In this document: positions 54,073-63,738 of the stretch, in pieces
Layout: every line of letters starts with the position of its first letter
How positions within the stretch are numbered: the stretch's first letter is position 1
Origin: Candidatus Stoquefichus sp.
Lineage (GTDB): Bacteria > Bacillota_I > Bacilli_A > Erysipelotrichales > Coprobacillaceae
Direction of reading: 5' to 3'
DNA: 64,000 nt
NCBI GenBank assembly: GCA_021768625.1
Contig: JAETUM010000002.1
Coordinates: forward strand, 18,646-82,645
The notes under the pieces: generated by a model
Databases searched by the model: none
What the model saw: only the letters and a program-made list of their open reading frames with translations
Told to the model about the DNA's origin: nothing
Translations under genes and position numbers: made by a program

Positions 54073-55348
54073 CACTTTCTACCTTATTAGGTAAAATCAA
54101 ATTTAATATAACACCAACAATAGCAGCTAATGCCGTTCCAGATAGAGTCGCACTTCCTCCAAGAGGGAAAACAGCTCCACCTAGACCAATAACTAACATA
54201 GCAGAAGCAATAATTAAGTTTCTTTGTTTTGAAAGATCAACACGCTCATCAATCAAAATTCTAAGTCCATTACTTGCAATAACACCATACAATAAGATAC
54301 TCATACCTCCAAGTACACAAGTAGGAATAGAGCTGATAATTGCTGAAACTTTACCACAAAAAGATAAAAGAATTGCAATACATGCTGCTCCACAAGTCAC
54401 ATAAACAGAACCAATCTTTGTTAAGCCAATAACTCCTGTATTTTCACCATATGTTGTATTAGCTGGTCCTCCTAAAAAAGCTGACACTGCAGTAGCAACA
54501 CCATCACCAATAAGTGTTCTATCCAATCCAGGATCTTTCAGGAAATTTTTACCACAAATCTTTCCTAATACAGTATGATCACCAATATGTTCAGAAATTG
54601 TTACAATTGCAACTGGTAAAATAGCTAATGTTTCAGGTCCAAAATAAAGTTTATACTCCTTAAAATTTCCAAGTGAAAATGGAAATGCAAACTCAGGAAT
54701 AGAGAACCATGTTGCTTTTTCTACAGCACTAAAATCAACAAGACCTAAGCATAATGATAAAATATATCCTACAACAATTGCGATAAGAAAAGGAACAATT
54801 TTCAAAAATCCTTTCGCTTGACTAGAAATCAATGCTGCTACTAAAAAGGTAACAATAGCAACAATCATAGGTGCAACAGCTCCATCAACAACAAAACCAG
54901 CATTTTTAATTGCATTTCCTGCAAGACCTAATCCAATAACAGCAATCATTGGTCCAATAACAATTGGTGGTAATAACTTATCAATCCAGTCTTTTCCAAT
55001 AAATTTAATCACAATAGCAACAATCACATATATTAATCCTACTAATATAAGTCCAGTTTGAGCTGCTGAAATATCACCATCCATAGCTTCAACTGCTAAT
55101 ATAACAGCACTAATATAAGCAAAAGATGATCCAAGATACACTGGAACCTTTCTTTTTGTACATAGTGTATAAATCAATGTTCCTACTCCAGAAGCAAATA
55201 GTGCTACAGAAACAGGAAAATCTGTCATCATTGGAACGAGAATTGTTGCTCCAAACATTGCAAATACATGTTGAAAACTCAAGAAAATCCATTGTAATAA
55301 CTGAGGTTTCTCATTAACATCAACAATTAAATTTTTTTCTTTATCCAT
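54065..55348 (-). CDS. uraA: Uracil/xanthine permease of the NCS2 family
   Basis: A 427-residue nucleobase:proton symporter with about 14 hydrophobic segments. It has LSFQHVFAMFGATILVPMMT and VYLGSSFAYISA near the start, VAIVTISEHIGDHTVLGKIC around residue 245 (the substrate-site acidic residue), and GGPANTTYGENTGVIGLTKI, all UraA-like. Uracil is the likely substrate; xanthine is possible. No PyrR-type attenuator or purine riboswitch is visible in the upstream 150 bases. Confidence 0.9.
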   Translation of the reverse strand: MDKEKNLIVDVNEKPQLLQWIFLSFQHVFAMFGATILVPMMTDFPVSVALFASGVGTLIYTLCTKRKVPVYLGSSFAYISAVILAVEAMDGDISAAQTGLILVGLIYVIVAIVIKFIGKDWIDKLLPPIVIGPMIAVIGLGLAGNAIKNAGFVVDGAVAPMIVAIVTFLVAALISSQAKGFLKIVPFLIAIVVGYILSLCLGLVDFSAVEKATWFSIPEFAFPFSLGNFKEYKLYFGPETLAILPVAIVTISEHIGDHTVLGKICGKNFLKDPGLDRTLIGDGVATAVSAFLGGPANTTYGENTGVIGLTKIGSVYVTCGAACIAILLSFCGKVSAIISSIPTCVLGGMSILLYGVIASNGLRILIDERVDLSKQRNLIIASAMLVIGLGGAVFPLGGSATLSGTALAAIVGVILNLILPNKVESGS

Positions 55349-55499
55349 TATTTCTCCCCTCTTTTACACATTTTCATTATCATACCAAATTTTTCAACAA
55401 ATGTCTTTATTTTTAGTCATTTATTTAAATAATACTAAACACTTATAACAAACAATATTATTAATTATTTCTATATTCCTATTCAATGCCTATTAACTA

Positions 55500-55910
55500 T
55501 TAAAGAATATCTATACTATATATATTTTTAAACATTATTTTTTGACCACTTTGTAAAATAAGATACTGCTGATAATCATCTAACTTTATAATATGATCAA
55601 TCAACTCTATGTAACTTCCACCACTTTTTTTACCATCTTCTTGAAAATATACAATAGATACTTTAGGTTTTAATTTTATATGATCGTTAATATCATTTAA
55701 ATGCTGTCTAATGATTGTTTTTTGATTATCATCCAATTCTAGTTTTTGTTCTGTCAATCTTGCTGTTTCTTGAATAGACTCTTGATGTCCTGTAAGTGCA
55801 GCAAAAGGAGAAAATTGAGCAGCTCGATCTGATGTTGACATCTTTGGATGTACTTTTGATACATGATGTGGCAAATGAATAATATCGTCATAATTTTTAT
55901 GATGTCTCAT
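55500..55910 (-). CDS. YolD-like protein
   Basis: A 136-residue protein. The segment MSTSDRAAQFSPFAALTGHQ (about 24-43) is the YolD-family hallmark, and a C-terminal beta-rich part (VSIVYFQEDGKKSGGSYIEL) completes it. YolD genes regularly sit next to Y-family polymerases and may modulate them. The start overlaps the polymerase stop by four bases, so the two are translationally coupled. Confidence 0.88.
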   Translation of the reverse strand: MRHHKNYDDIIHLPHHVSKVHPKMSTSDRAAQFSPFAALTGHQESIQETARLTEQKLELDDNQKTIIRQHLNDINDHIKLKPKVSIVYFQEDGKKSGGSYIELIDHIIKLDDYQQYLILQSGQKIMFKNIYSIDIL

Positions 55911-57418
55911 GCTTTATGTCCTCCAATTTGCTTATTTCTATCTTTTGTTGTTGCATCTTCTTGTAAGTCCATAGCTTTTAAAACACTATTTTTTCCATAC
56001 TTCTTTTTAATTTCTATAATAGCTTTTTGTAATTGAATTTCTTCTTGAAGTTCTCTTTTTTCTTTTTCAGTTTTTTCTTTATCAATGTCAAAACATGAAA
56101 ATATATCTAATTGTTCATGAAATTCTTTATTTTCAATATTTTGACTATCTATAAGATGATTAGCAGATATATTTAGTCTTCTTATCAATAAATTCTTATT
56201 TATAATTTGATCGTATAATTTTAAAACCTCTTGTGTAATTAATTTTGTTGAAGATGTTGGAATTTTCATATGAACCGTTCCATGTGCATGTTTAGGTATT
56301 TTTCTTCCATATCTATCTATTGAAACTTTCCCCTGATATGTTTTACTTGATAAATTCTTAATATCATAACCAACAGTCAAAACAACTTGATCTGTTACTA
56401 AATTTTTATCTACAAGATCTAAAGTTAACAAATCAACCATTTCTTTAACAACTAATCTCGCCCTATCATAAGTATAAGGTTCATGTAAGACTTGACCAGA
56501 ACCTATGCTCTTATCTTGTGGTTTATAAGCTTTAATATCTTTCATAGTACAAGACTCATATCCCCATGCGTGGTCAATAAGCAACTCTGCATTAATACCA
56601 AACATTTTATATAACAATTCTTCATTATAATAATCTTTTTCTCCACCAATAGAGCATCTTGCAATATCACCCATAGTATAAATTCCTACTTTTTCTAATC
56701 TTTTTGCATACCCTCTTCCTACTCTCCAAAAATCTGTTATAGGTGTATGATTCCATAGTAGTTTTCGATAAGATATTTCATCTAATTCTGCAATTCTTAC
56801 CCCATCTTTATCTGGTTGAACATGTTTTGCAACAATATCCATAGCAACTTTACAAAGATATAAATTATTTGCAATACCAGCAGTTGCTGTAATACCTGTT
56901 GTCATATAAACATCATTAATAATTGTTTTTGCCAGTTCGTATGCAGTCATATGATATGTTTTTAAATAACTTGTTACGTCCATAAATACTTCATCAATTG
57001 AATAAACATGAATATCTTCAGGTGAAATATATTTGAGATAAATATCATAAATTTTAGTACTATATTCAATATAATAAGCCATTCTTGGTACTGCCGCAAT
57101 AAATGAAACAGCTAAGTAAGGATTCTTTTTTAATTCAATATCATTAAATGATTTATCAGTTAATTTCTTTCTAGCTTTTCTTTCTCTTTGTTGATTAACT
57201 TCTTTAACCTTTTGAATCACTTCATAAAGTCGAGCACGTCCAGATATACCATAAGCTTTAAGAGAAGGAGAAACTGCAAGACAAATTGTTTTTTCAGTAC
57301 GGCTTGCATCTGCAACAACAAGATGAGTTGTAAGTGGATTCATATGTCTTTCTACACATTCAACTGATGCATAAAATGATTTTAAATCAATTGCTATATA
57401 AACATGTTCTTTACTCAT
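55907..57418 (-). CDS. Y-family DNA polymerase (UmuC/UvrX type)
   Basis: A translesion polymerase of 503 residues. Catalytic motifs are YIAIDLKSFYASVECVE (first Asp) and VYSIDEVFMDVTSYL (Asp-Glu). The helix-hairpin-helix region includes KRLEKVGIYTMGDIARC, and a little-finger domain follows (about 350-440). Pairing with YolD is typical of the error-prone UvrX/YqjW group of Bacillota, often SOS-induced. I do not see a clear LexA box upstream; a TTGATA-N16-TATAAT promoter lies about 40 bases before the start. Confidence 0.92.
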   Translation of the reverse strand: MSKEHVYIAIDLKSFYASVECVERHMNPLTTHLVVADASRTEKTICLAVSPSLKAYGISGRARLYEVIQKVKEVNQQRERKARKKLTDKSFNDIELKKNPYLAVSFIAAVPRMAYYIEYSTKIYDIYLKYISPEDIHVYSIDEVFMDVTSYLKTYHMTAYELAKTIINDVYMTTGITATAGIANNLYLCKVAMDIVAKHVQPDKDGVRIAELDEISYRKLLWNHTPITDFWRVGRGYAKRLEKVGIYTMGDIARCSIGGEKDYYNEELLYKMFGINAELLIDHAWGYESCTMKDIKAYKPQDKSIGSGQVLHEPYTYDRARLVVKEMVDLLTLDLVDKNLVTDQVVLTVGYDIKNLSSKTYQGKVSIDRYGRKIPKHAHGTVHMKIPTSSTKLITQEVLKLYDQIINKNLLIRRLNISANHLIDSQNIENKEFHEQLDIFSCFDIDKEKTEKEKRELQEEIQLQKAIIEIKKKYGKNSVLKAMDLQEDATTKDRNKQIGGHKA

Positions 57419-57526
57419 TATGCTTCTCCTTTCTTTAATAGTATTCTTTCTCTTATTATAATTATACTCTTTTTTGTATCAAGACAAAAGAATGTCAGAT
57501 GACTTTATTTCAGTCAATCACTTTAA

Positions 57527-57552
57527 ATAAAAAACTAATCTTACGATTAGCC
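57527..57552 (-). terminator. Terminator after ald
   Basis: Minus-strand CTAATC and GATTAG stem with a GTAA loop and a TTTTTTATTT tail, shortly after the ald stop. Confidence 0.8.
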
Positions 57553-57560
57553 TAATTTAT

Positions 57561-58670
57561 CTATAAAAGTTCCTTTGGATCTTTATAAACACCATCTAAT
57601 GCTTCAGCAACTGCTTGACATGTAAATACTCCTTGATATGTGTTTAATCCTTTCATAAAACCATCATCTTGCTTTAAAGCTTCCAACCCTAAATTAGCAA
57701 GCTTTAAGATATAAGGTAAAGTTGCATTAGATAAAGCCATTGTTGATGTTCTAGGAACAGCTCCAGGCATATTGGCAACAGAATAATGTAAAACTCCATA
57801 TTTTTCAAAGGTAGGATTGTCATGAGTTGTTGTATGATCACATGTTTCTATACATCCACCTTGATCAATAGCAACATCTACAATAGCACTTCCTTTTTTC
57901 ATAAGTTTAACCATTTCTTCTGTTACTAACTTTGGAGCTTTAGCTCCAGGAATTAAAACAGCACCAATAACTAAGTCAGCTGTCTTTAATGCTTCTTTCA
58001 AATTGTATTCATTGTTATAAATTGTATGAATTGTCCCATTACTTACATCATCAATATATGCCATTCTTTGTGCATCAATATCAAAAACTTGAACTTGTGC
58101 ACCTAGTCCACTTGCTATACGTGCTGCATTAAATCCAACAACTCCACCACCAATAACAACAACATTAGCAGGCATAACTCCTGGTACTCCACCTAATAAA
58201 ATTCCACTTCCACCATTTGATTTCTGTAACATACTAGCTCCGACTTGTACAGCCATTCTTCCTGCAACTTCACTCATTGGTGTTAGTAAAGGCAATGAAT
58301 TATTTTTTGAAACAATTGTTTCATAAGCAATAGCAGATGTTTTAGACTCAATTAATACATCTGCAAATGGTTTGTCATTTGCAATATGAAGATACGTAAA
58401 AACCATTTGATCTTCTCTTAAATATTTGTACTCACTCTCTAAATATTCCTTAACTTTAACAATTAAATCAGCTTTAGCAAAAACTTCTTCAACAGCACAA
58501 AGAGAAGCTCCTGCATTTTGATATTCTTCATCACTAAATCCACTTCCAACACCTGCACCTTTTTCAACCAATACACTATGTCCCTCTTTAACAAGTGCAT
58601 ATGCACCAGCTGGTGTTAATGAAACACGATTTTCATTATTTTTTATTTCTTTTGGGATTCCAATAATCAT
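57561..58670 (-). CDS. ald: Alanine dehydrogenase
   Basis: Reversible NAD-dependent deamination of L-alanine to pyruvate and ammonia. The 369-residue protein starts MIIGIPKEIKNNENRVSLTP and has MVFTYLHIANDKP (active-site His), the NAD loop VVIGGGVVGFNAARIA, and VDVAIDQGGCIET. Length matches the family. It has its own promoter and terminator. In spore-formers this enzyme supports sporulation and alanine use. Confidence 0.96.
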   Translation of the reverse strand: MIIGIPKEIKNNENRVSLTPAGAYALVKEGHSVLVEKGAGVGSGFSDEEYQNAGASLCAVEEVFAKADLIVKVKEYLESEYKYLREDQMVFTYLHIANDKPFADVLIESKTSAIAYETIVSKNNSLPLLTPMSEVAGRMAVQVGASMLQKSNGGSGILLGGVPGVMPANVVVIGGGVVGFNAARIASGLGAQVQVFDIDAQRMAYIDDVSNGTIHTIYNNEYNLKEALKTADLVIGAVLIPGAKAPKLVTEEMVKLMKKGSAIVDVAIDQGGCIETCDHTTTHDNPTFEKYGVLHYSVANMPGAVPRTSTMALSNATLPYILKLANLGLEALKQDDGFMKGLNTYQGVFTCQAVAEALDGVYKDPKELL

Positions 58671-58696
58671 GTTAATTCCTCCATTTCTATTTAAGA

Positions 58697-58726
58697 ATTA
58701 TATCATATTCCACATTTTATATGCAA
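58697..58726 (-). promoter_or_regulatory. ald promoter
   Basis: Minus-strand TTGCAT, an 18-base spacer and TATAAT about 25 bases before the ald start. Confidence 0.5.
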
Positions 58727-59364
58727 CCTAACACCTAAATAAATTTAAAGCAATTATAATTATATATTCAGAAATTTTATATCCTCTTTTTACAAAATAA
58801 AAATAAAGAATTTCCTATTCCTTAGCATTTTCCATCATCAGTAAGAAACATACTATTAATATACCTACCATTAAATAATTTATATATTCAATAAATATTC
58901 TCTCATTAACATATCTATCATTAAAAAAGCATTAACTATATTATTAAGGCTTTTTAACTACAACTATTATTCAACACCAACTCTATCCTACTTTATTAAA
59001 GTTTCAGTAAAATCAATTTTACTTTATTAAATCAAGCAAACTTAATATCAACTTTATCTCAATCTAACTGAAACAAACTAGGTTTTTGAGGATTTAAACA
59101 TCAAGTACTATTTTTCTTTTATCTATATATTTATCAATTTTCTAATTTTTATCTTATTTATAAGAAAGAAGTATTTATACATTTCAAATATTAACTTTCA
59201 CTTTTTTATGTTGATGATTTCTATGGTTTCTTTTAAGATAATGGATAGTTAATATATACATAGATTCCATTCATAAAATATACAAGCTTATTTTCTTTAA
59301 AAATCTTTCTTTCAGATATTCCTTCTAAAATAGAAAGTCAAACATTTATATTAGCAACCTTCTT
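58727..59364. other. AT-rich intergenic stretch without recognisable genes
   Basis: Roughly 640 bases with no ORF I can support on either strand. It contains small hairpins (AGTAAAAT/ATTTTACT near 59005-59022 and AAAAGC/GCTTTT arms near 58927-58955, which could terminate transcription) but no repeat family, promoter cluster or gene remnant I recognise. It may be decayed sequence. Confidence 0.5.
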
Positions 59365-59394
59365 ATAAAAAAGAATCAGTTCAACAAACTGATC
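59365..59394 (-). terminator. Terminator of the small-ORF unit
   Basis: Minus-strand ATCAGTT and AACTGAT stem with a TGTTG loop and TTCTTTTTTA tail, ending the decayed unit at 59395-59867. Confidence 0.8.
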
Positions 59395-59710
59395 CTATCC
59401 TACTATTAATTTTGTATTTGATTTTACAAACCTAAAATTTGAAATAATAATTGTTTTGTCATCAATCATATATCCAAAATCAATACTCTTTATAACAAAA
59501 TGTCGAATATTCTCATCATCTGTTATCATCGCATATACTCTTAAATTTATCTTCAAATGATCGATAACTGTTTTGAGTTGCTATGAAAGCTTTATTTTCT
59601 TTTAAAAACAGGAAATTACTCTTATCAATAATAACCTTTACACTATAATCCTTCTCTTTCCAAAAGTTCAAAAAACTCAGCATTTGAATATGCTTTTGCT
59701 TTTCCTTCAT
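59395..59710 (-). pseudogene. Split small ORFs, probably a frameshifted gene
   Basis: Two overlapping minus-strand frames follow each other. One (59516-59710) contains KDYSVKVIIDKSNFLFLKEN and IATQNSYRSFEDKFKS; the next (59395-59529) starts MITDDENIRHFVIKSIDFGY and ends just before a terminator. Neither has a good ribosome binding site. Reading across the junction gives one continuous alpha/beta-looking protein, which suggests one gene broken by a frameshift. The family is not recognised. Confidence 0.4.
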
Positions 59711-59867
59711 TTATAAGATGAACTTTTTTATTGACAGTATTTTCAAATTGGCACATTACTTTTTCGACTTCTTCATTATATATGTCTATAATAAACTGTA
59801 AAGTTTTCATAGGAATTAATGATACACCATCCAAACTAGGAAAAACATTAATATTAATCTTATCCAT
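59643..59867 (-). CDS. Small hypothetical protein (74 aa)
   Basis: A 74-residue acidic protein beginning MDKININVFPSLDGVSLIPM and ending SNAEFFELLEREGL. It has no signal or membrane segment. The ATG lacks a strong ribosome binding site. It overlaps the following small frame by 68 bases in another register, so it may be the first, antitoxin-like member of a two-gene unit or the N-terminal part of a frameshifted gene. No family recognised. Confidence 0.4.
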   Translation of the reverse strand: MDKININVFPSLDGVSLIPMKTLQFIIDIYNEEVEKVMCQFENTVNKKVHLINEGKAKAYSNAEFFELLEREGL

Positions 59868-60072
59868 ATTAATAACTACTTTATGGATATGTTATACACC
59901 AATTCATAATCAATGTCATTAAAAAATCATTTCTAAAACACTAAAGAATTATTTGCTTAATTTGAGTACTTTTTTGTTGAATTAATTATAAATAACAATA
60001 TTATATTTCTTTTTGAAAACATAAAATCGTATATTTCAAACTTTTTAGTATCTTTAAGTATTTTGTAATATT

Positions 60073-61731
60073 TTATTCGACACCTACAATAAATGAATAT
60101 ACTGGTTGTTTTCCTTCAATACATTCTAATTCTGCTTCAAATGTATTTTCTACATATTCTTCTACAACTTCAATTTCCTCTATTGTTACATCTTGACCAT
60201 AAATCAAAGTAATAATCTCTGAATCATCATCTACAAGTTGATTTAATGTTTCTTTTAAAGCATCTATTTTATTTGGTAAACATGCTGTAATTTCTTTTTC
60301 ACACAATGCCATATAATGATTAGCTTTAATATCAACACCATCTATATTTGTATCTTTAATAGCAAATGTCACTTGTCCTGTTTTTACATTAGCTATAGCC
60401 TCTTGCATTTCATCTAAGTTTTCTTCTAAAGAAACTTCTGGATTATACATAATACATGCAGATAGTCCTTGAGGAATTGTTTTAGATGGAATAACTTTAA
60501 CATCAATTTCATCTTCCAAAATAATAGAAGCTTGTTGTGCTGTCATAACAATATTTGAATTATTAGGTAAAATCACAACATGTTTTGCATTAACCTTTCT
60601 AATCGCAGCAACAATATCTTCAGCAGATGGATTCATTGTTTGTCCACCACTTACTACATAGTCACAGTGTAATTCTAAAAACATATTCTTTATTCCATCA
60701 CCAGCTGCAACACTAATAACTGCTACTTCTTTTTCAGGAGCAGGAATATCAGGCATTGCTACCTCTTCATCAGGAACTGATGAATTAGCTTCCAAAATAG
60801 AATTATGTTGTTCTTGCATATTTTCGATTTTTAATTTAATAAACTCTCCATATCTTTGTGCTACATTCAATGCATTACCTGGTTTTAAAGTATGGACATG
60901 GACTTTTACAATATCCTCATCTTGAACAACAACTATACTATTTCCAGGAAGTCTTTCTAATTCATTTCTTAATCTTTCTTCCTTAAATGCTTTCATTTTA
61001 GCTTCATCTAAACGTAAAATGAACTCAGTACAATATCCATAACCTTCTTCACTATCAGATTCTACTTCTACTAAAGCATCTTTTTGTGCATCACTTTTAA
61101 TTTCTACTCTCTCTATAGTCTCACCAGCTAATCCTGCCATAAATCCAGTAAACACTAAAAGTAACCCTGCACCACCACTATCAACAACACCAACTTCTTT
61201 TAAAACTGGTAATAATTCTGGTGTTCTCTCTAATGATTGATCGGCTTCTTTAACAAAATATGAAAAGACGTCTTCAATTTCCATGCCTTCTTGAGCATAC
61301 TCAACAACTGCCTCTCCTGCTTCTCTAATAACAGTTAAGATTGTTCCCTCAACAGGTCTCATAACTGCTTTATATGCAACCTTAGCACCATTTTGTAAAG
61401 CATAAGCCAATTCTATAGAATTAACTTCTTTCTTCCCTTCAAAAGCAATAGAAATACCTCTGAAAATTTGTGAAAGAATAACTCCAGAGTTTCCTCTTGC
61501 TCCCATTAACAAACCTTTAGATAATTTTTTCGAAACTTCATAAATATCATTAGACTCTAAATTTTCAATTTCATTTGCTCCTGCACTAAATGTTAAAGAC
61601 ATATTTGTTCCAGTATCTCCATCAGGAACTGGGAAAACATTTAATGCATCAATTTCAGGATGATTATTATGAAGTACAGTAGCTCCTGTAATAACCATTC
61701 TTTTAAATAGACGACCATCAATGACTTTCAT
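60073..61731 (-). CDS. fakA: Fatty acid kinase FakA (DAK2/DhaL domain, YloV)
   Basis: Phosphorylates exogenous fatty acids bound to FakB/DegV proteins for phospholipid synthesis. The 552-residue protein has an N-terminal DhaL kinase domain (about 10-200; NVFPVPDGDTGTNMSLTF, GARGNSGVILSQIFRG, GGAGLLLVFTGF), then the middle and C-terminal DUF1949/DegV-like regions. I start at 61731 after GGAGG; 16 upstream residues overlap the intergenic region. It lies 13 bases after the Asp23 gene, the conserved yloU-yloV pair. A DegV protein is at 36007-36870. Confidence 0.93.
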   Translation of the reverse strand: MKVIDGRLFKRMVITGATVLHNNHPEIDALNVFPVPDGDTGTNMSLTFSAGANEIENLESNDIYEVSKKLSKGLLMGARGNSGVILSQIFRGISIAFEGKKEVNSIELAYALQNGAKVAYKAVMRPVEGTILTVIREAGEAVVEYAQEGMEIEDVFSYFVKEADQSLERTPELLPVLKEVGVVDSGGAGLLLVFTGFMAGLAGETIERVEIKSDAQKDALVEVESDSEEGYGYCTEFILRLDEAKMKAFKEERLRNELERLPGNSIVVVQDEDIVKVHVHTLKPGNALNVAQRYGEFIKLKIENMQEQHNSILEANSSVPDEEVAMPDIPAPEKEVAVISVAAGDGIKNMFLELHCDYVVSGGQTMNPSAEDIVAAIRKVNAKHVVILPNNSNIVMTAQQASIILEDEIDVKVIPSKTIPQGLSACIMYNPEVSLEENLDEMQEAIANVKTGQVTFAIKDTNIDGVDIKANHYMALCEKEITACLPNKIDALKETLNQLVDDDSEIITLIYGQDVTIEEIEVVEEYVENTFEAELECIEGKQPVYSFIVGVE

Positions 61732-61744
61732 GCCATACCTCCCA

Positions 61745-62101
61745 TTAATCCAATACGCGAATGCTTTGTACAAAAACATTCACAGCTTCAACATCAATAT
61801 CTAATGTTGTTTCTAAAACATATTTAACCTTCTTTTGAACTTCATAAACAACTTCAGAAATCTTCACACCATAACCAACTATAATATAAACATTAATAAC
61901 AATACCAGTATCTCCATCATTAACAACGATACCTTTAGCATAATTATCTCTTCCTAACAAATCATAAAAACCATCTTTCATAATTTTTTGACTTGCCATA
62001 CCTACAACACCATAACATTCAGTTGCAGCACCACCTGTTATACTAGCAACAACATCTAATGATAAATTAATATCACCTAAATCTGTCGTTTTTTTAATCA
62101 T
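61745..62101 (-). CDS. Asp23/Gls24 family envelope stress protein (YloU)
   Basis: A 118-residue Asp23-family protein: LGDINLSLDVVASITGGAAT, then CYGVVGMASQ and VVNDGDTGIVINVYIIVGYG with a C-terminal amphipathic helix. Family members coat the membrane or report envelope stress. It pairs with fakA as yloU-yloV do in B. subtilis, and is divergent from rpmB exactly as there. GGAGG precedes the ATG. Confidence 0.93.
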   Translation of the reverse strand: MIKKTTDLGDINLSLDVVASITGGAATECYGVVGMASQKIMKDGFYDLLGRDNYAKGIVVNDGDTGIVINVYIIVGYGVKISEVVYEVQKKVKYVLETTLDIDVEAVNVFVQSIRVLD

Positions 62102-62138
62102 ATCTATTCCTCCATTTTTGTTTATATAATTATATATT

Positions 62139-62167
62139 ATTATATATCATTTTTAAAGTATTGACAA
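62139..62167 (-). promoter_or_regulatory. Promoter of the asp23-fakA operon
   Basis: Minus-strand TTGTCA, 17-base spacer and TATAAT, about 40 bases upstream of the Asp23 start. Confidence 0.65.
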
Positions 62168-62310
62168 ATAATTCAAATATAATGCAAACGAATTATAACG
62201 TAGTCCATAAAATAAGTAAACAAAAACATGAAAACATTTAAAAAAATTGAAGTATTTTTTATAACATAATAAATATAGGACTATTCATCAATAAAAAAGT
62301 AAAAAAAGGT

Positions 62311-62339
62311 TTGCAATTTTAATATAATAATGATATTAT
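62311..62339 (+). promoter_or_regulatory. rpmB promoter
   Basis: Plus-strand TTGCAA, 17-base spacer and TATTAT, about 45 bases before the rpmB start. Confidence 0.6.
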
Positions 62340-62381
62340 ATCAAGGTATGTAAAACATTGATACAAAGGATGGTGAATCAA

Positions 62382-62567
62382 ATGTCTAGAAAATGTGAAA
62401 TTAGTGGAAAAGGACCTATGTCTGGAAATACACGTTCTCATGCATTAAATGCAACAAGAAGAAAATGGAATGTAAATTTACAAAAAGCAACAATTTTAGT
62501 CAATGGAAAACCAAAAAAAGTAAAAGTCTCAGCTAGAGAATTAAGAACTCTTAGAAAAGGATCTTAA
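62382..62567 (+). CDS. rpmB: 50S ribosomal protein L28
   Basis: A 61-residue ribosomal protein beginning [20 protein letters not shown] with [20 protein letters not shown] and a C-terminal [14 protein letters not shown], a full L28. It has one CxxxG cysteine near the N-terminus and no paired zinc-binding cysteines. I start at 62382, after AAAGGATGG, because the longest frame adds eight residues not found in L28. It is divergent from the Asp23 gene and ends at its own terminator. Confidence 0.97.
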   Translation: MSRKCEISGKGPMSGNTRSHALNATRRKWNVNLQKATILVNGKPKKVKVSARELRTLRKGS

Positions 62568-62582
62568 TATAAATATACATTC

Positions 62583-62615
62583 AAAGGATACTTCAAACGA
62601 AGTATCCTTTTCTTC
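62583..62615 (+). terminator. Terminator after rpmB
   Basis: Plus-strand AAAGGATACTT and AAGTATCCTTT stem with a CAAACG loop and a T-rich tail. Confidence 0.85.
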
Positions 62616-62634
62616 TTAAAATTTACTCTATATT

Positions 62635-62662
62635 AAAAAGTAGAATCATTTGATTCTACTTT
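62635..62662 (-). terminator. Terminator after the PPC/FN3 secreted protein gene
   Basis: AGTAGAATC and GATTCTACT arms with an ATTT loop; T runs flank both sides, so it may also back up rpmB termination. Confidence 0.8.
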
Positions 62663-62667
62663 GTTTT

Positions 62668-63717
62668 TTAATAAACTTTTACAGTTCCAGGAGTTTTAAC
62701 CCAAGGACCATATACTTTCTTTCCATTAATAGTCTTATAGGCTCTCATTCTCATGTAATATTTGCTTCCTTTTTTCAATTTTGTAAAAGTCTTACTTGTT
62801 GTCTTATTTGTCTTAATAAGAACAGATTTCTTACCACTTGTAAATCCTTTATTTTTAGCAATTTCAACTTGATATCCAGTTGCTAATTTATCTCTCTTCC
62901 AAGTTACTTTTAATTGTTTCTTTAAAAGTTTAGTTTTACCCTTAGAAGTTGTATAATTAGCTAATCTAGCATTTGAAACGTTTGTAGGCTTAACAGTAAT
63001 TGTGATTTTCTTTGTTGAAGCTTTATATTTCAAATTTTTGTATCCACTTGTAGGTTTCTTTGCAGTAATAGTAATTGTTGCTTTTCCATAAGCTTTTGTT
63101 TTTACATAACCATTTGCATTAACTGTTAAAACCTTAGTATTACTTGAATTATATGAAAAATCATAAGATGCAGCTCTTGGATATAAATATAATGCTGTAT
63201 ATTTTGGATTTTCATATTCAATTGTTTGACTTTTAACATTAGTAATTTGTTGAGCTTCTGGAGTCCATTTTTGAACATAGAAAGTATAATTTACAGGAGT
63301 ATTATCATAAGTATAAACTCTTAAATAATATTTTCCAGCTGGTAAACGTGCATATGTTGTTTCACTTGTATCTGTAGCTTTGTCATAATCAACATATTGA
63401 GTTACACTTTCATATCCTAATGAATTGTTGCTAGCACTATAAAGATAAGTGTAAAGAGTTGCAGAAGCAGATTTCTTTACATTATATCTAATAGTTGTTG
63501 TTTGAGTAAGTGTAAAAGTGTAATAATCATAATCATCTCCACTATTTAATCCACCAACACTATCTTTATAAGTTTTACCTAAAGTAATGTATTCTGCAGT
63601 TTGAAGATCATCATTTTTCTTTCTTGTATCTGCTGCATGAACATCATTTAAAGGCACAACTGCAATTGCCATACCACATACAACTAATGATACCAAAATC
63701 TTTTTTAAAATTGTCAT
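62668..63717 (-). CDS. Secreted protein with PPC, BIG2-like and FN3-like domains
   Basis: A 349-residue exported protein. A signal peptide (MTILKKILVSLVVCGMAIAV, cleavage near VHA-AD) leads to a pre-peptidase C-terminal (PPC) domain (about 35-150; GGLNSGDDYDYYTF, AGKYYLRVYTYD). A BIG2-like domain follows (about 175-245; SSNTKVLTVNANGYVKTKAY, GKATITITAK), then an FN3-like module (about 255-349) ending YYMRMRAYKTINGKKVYGPW. No catalytic domain is visible; adhesion or wall-binding is plausible. I start at 63717 after GGGAGGA. A TA microsatellite lies 22 bases upstream. Confidence 0.83.
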   Translation of the reverse strand: MTILKKILVSLVVCGMAIAVVPLNDVHAADTRKKNDDLQTAEYITLGKTYKDSVGGLNSGDDYDYYTFTLTQTTTIRYNVKKSASATLYTYLYSASNNSLGYESVTQYVDYDKATDTSETTYARLPAGKYYLRVYTYDNTPVNYTFYVQKWTPEAQQITNVKSQTIEYENPKYTALYLYPRAASYDFSYNSSNTKVLTVNANGYVKTKAYGKATITITAKKPTSGYKNLKYKASTKKITITVKPTNVSNARLANYTTSKGKTKLLKKQLKVTWKRDKLATGYQVEIAKNKGFTSGKKSVLIKTNKTTSKTFTKLKKGSKYYMRMRAYKTINGKKVYGPWVKTPGTVKVY

Positions 63718-63738
63718 TTTTTTCCTCCCTTTCTTTAT

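Noticed and set aside
55349..55499. PyrR attenuator or purine riboswitch upstream of the uracil permease
   Set aside because: Only AT-rich sequence; no PyrR-binding loop, purine aptamer core or terminator/antiterminator pair seen.
57419..57480. LexA box upstream of the Y-family polymerase
   Set aside because: No GAACATATGTTC-like dyad; only a plausible promoter could be found.
62161..62200. A plus-strand TTGACA promoter pointing to rpmB
   Set aside because: No -10 element at 16-19 bases; the TTGCAA-N17-TATTAT promoter nearer to rpmB is better.
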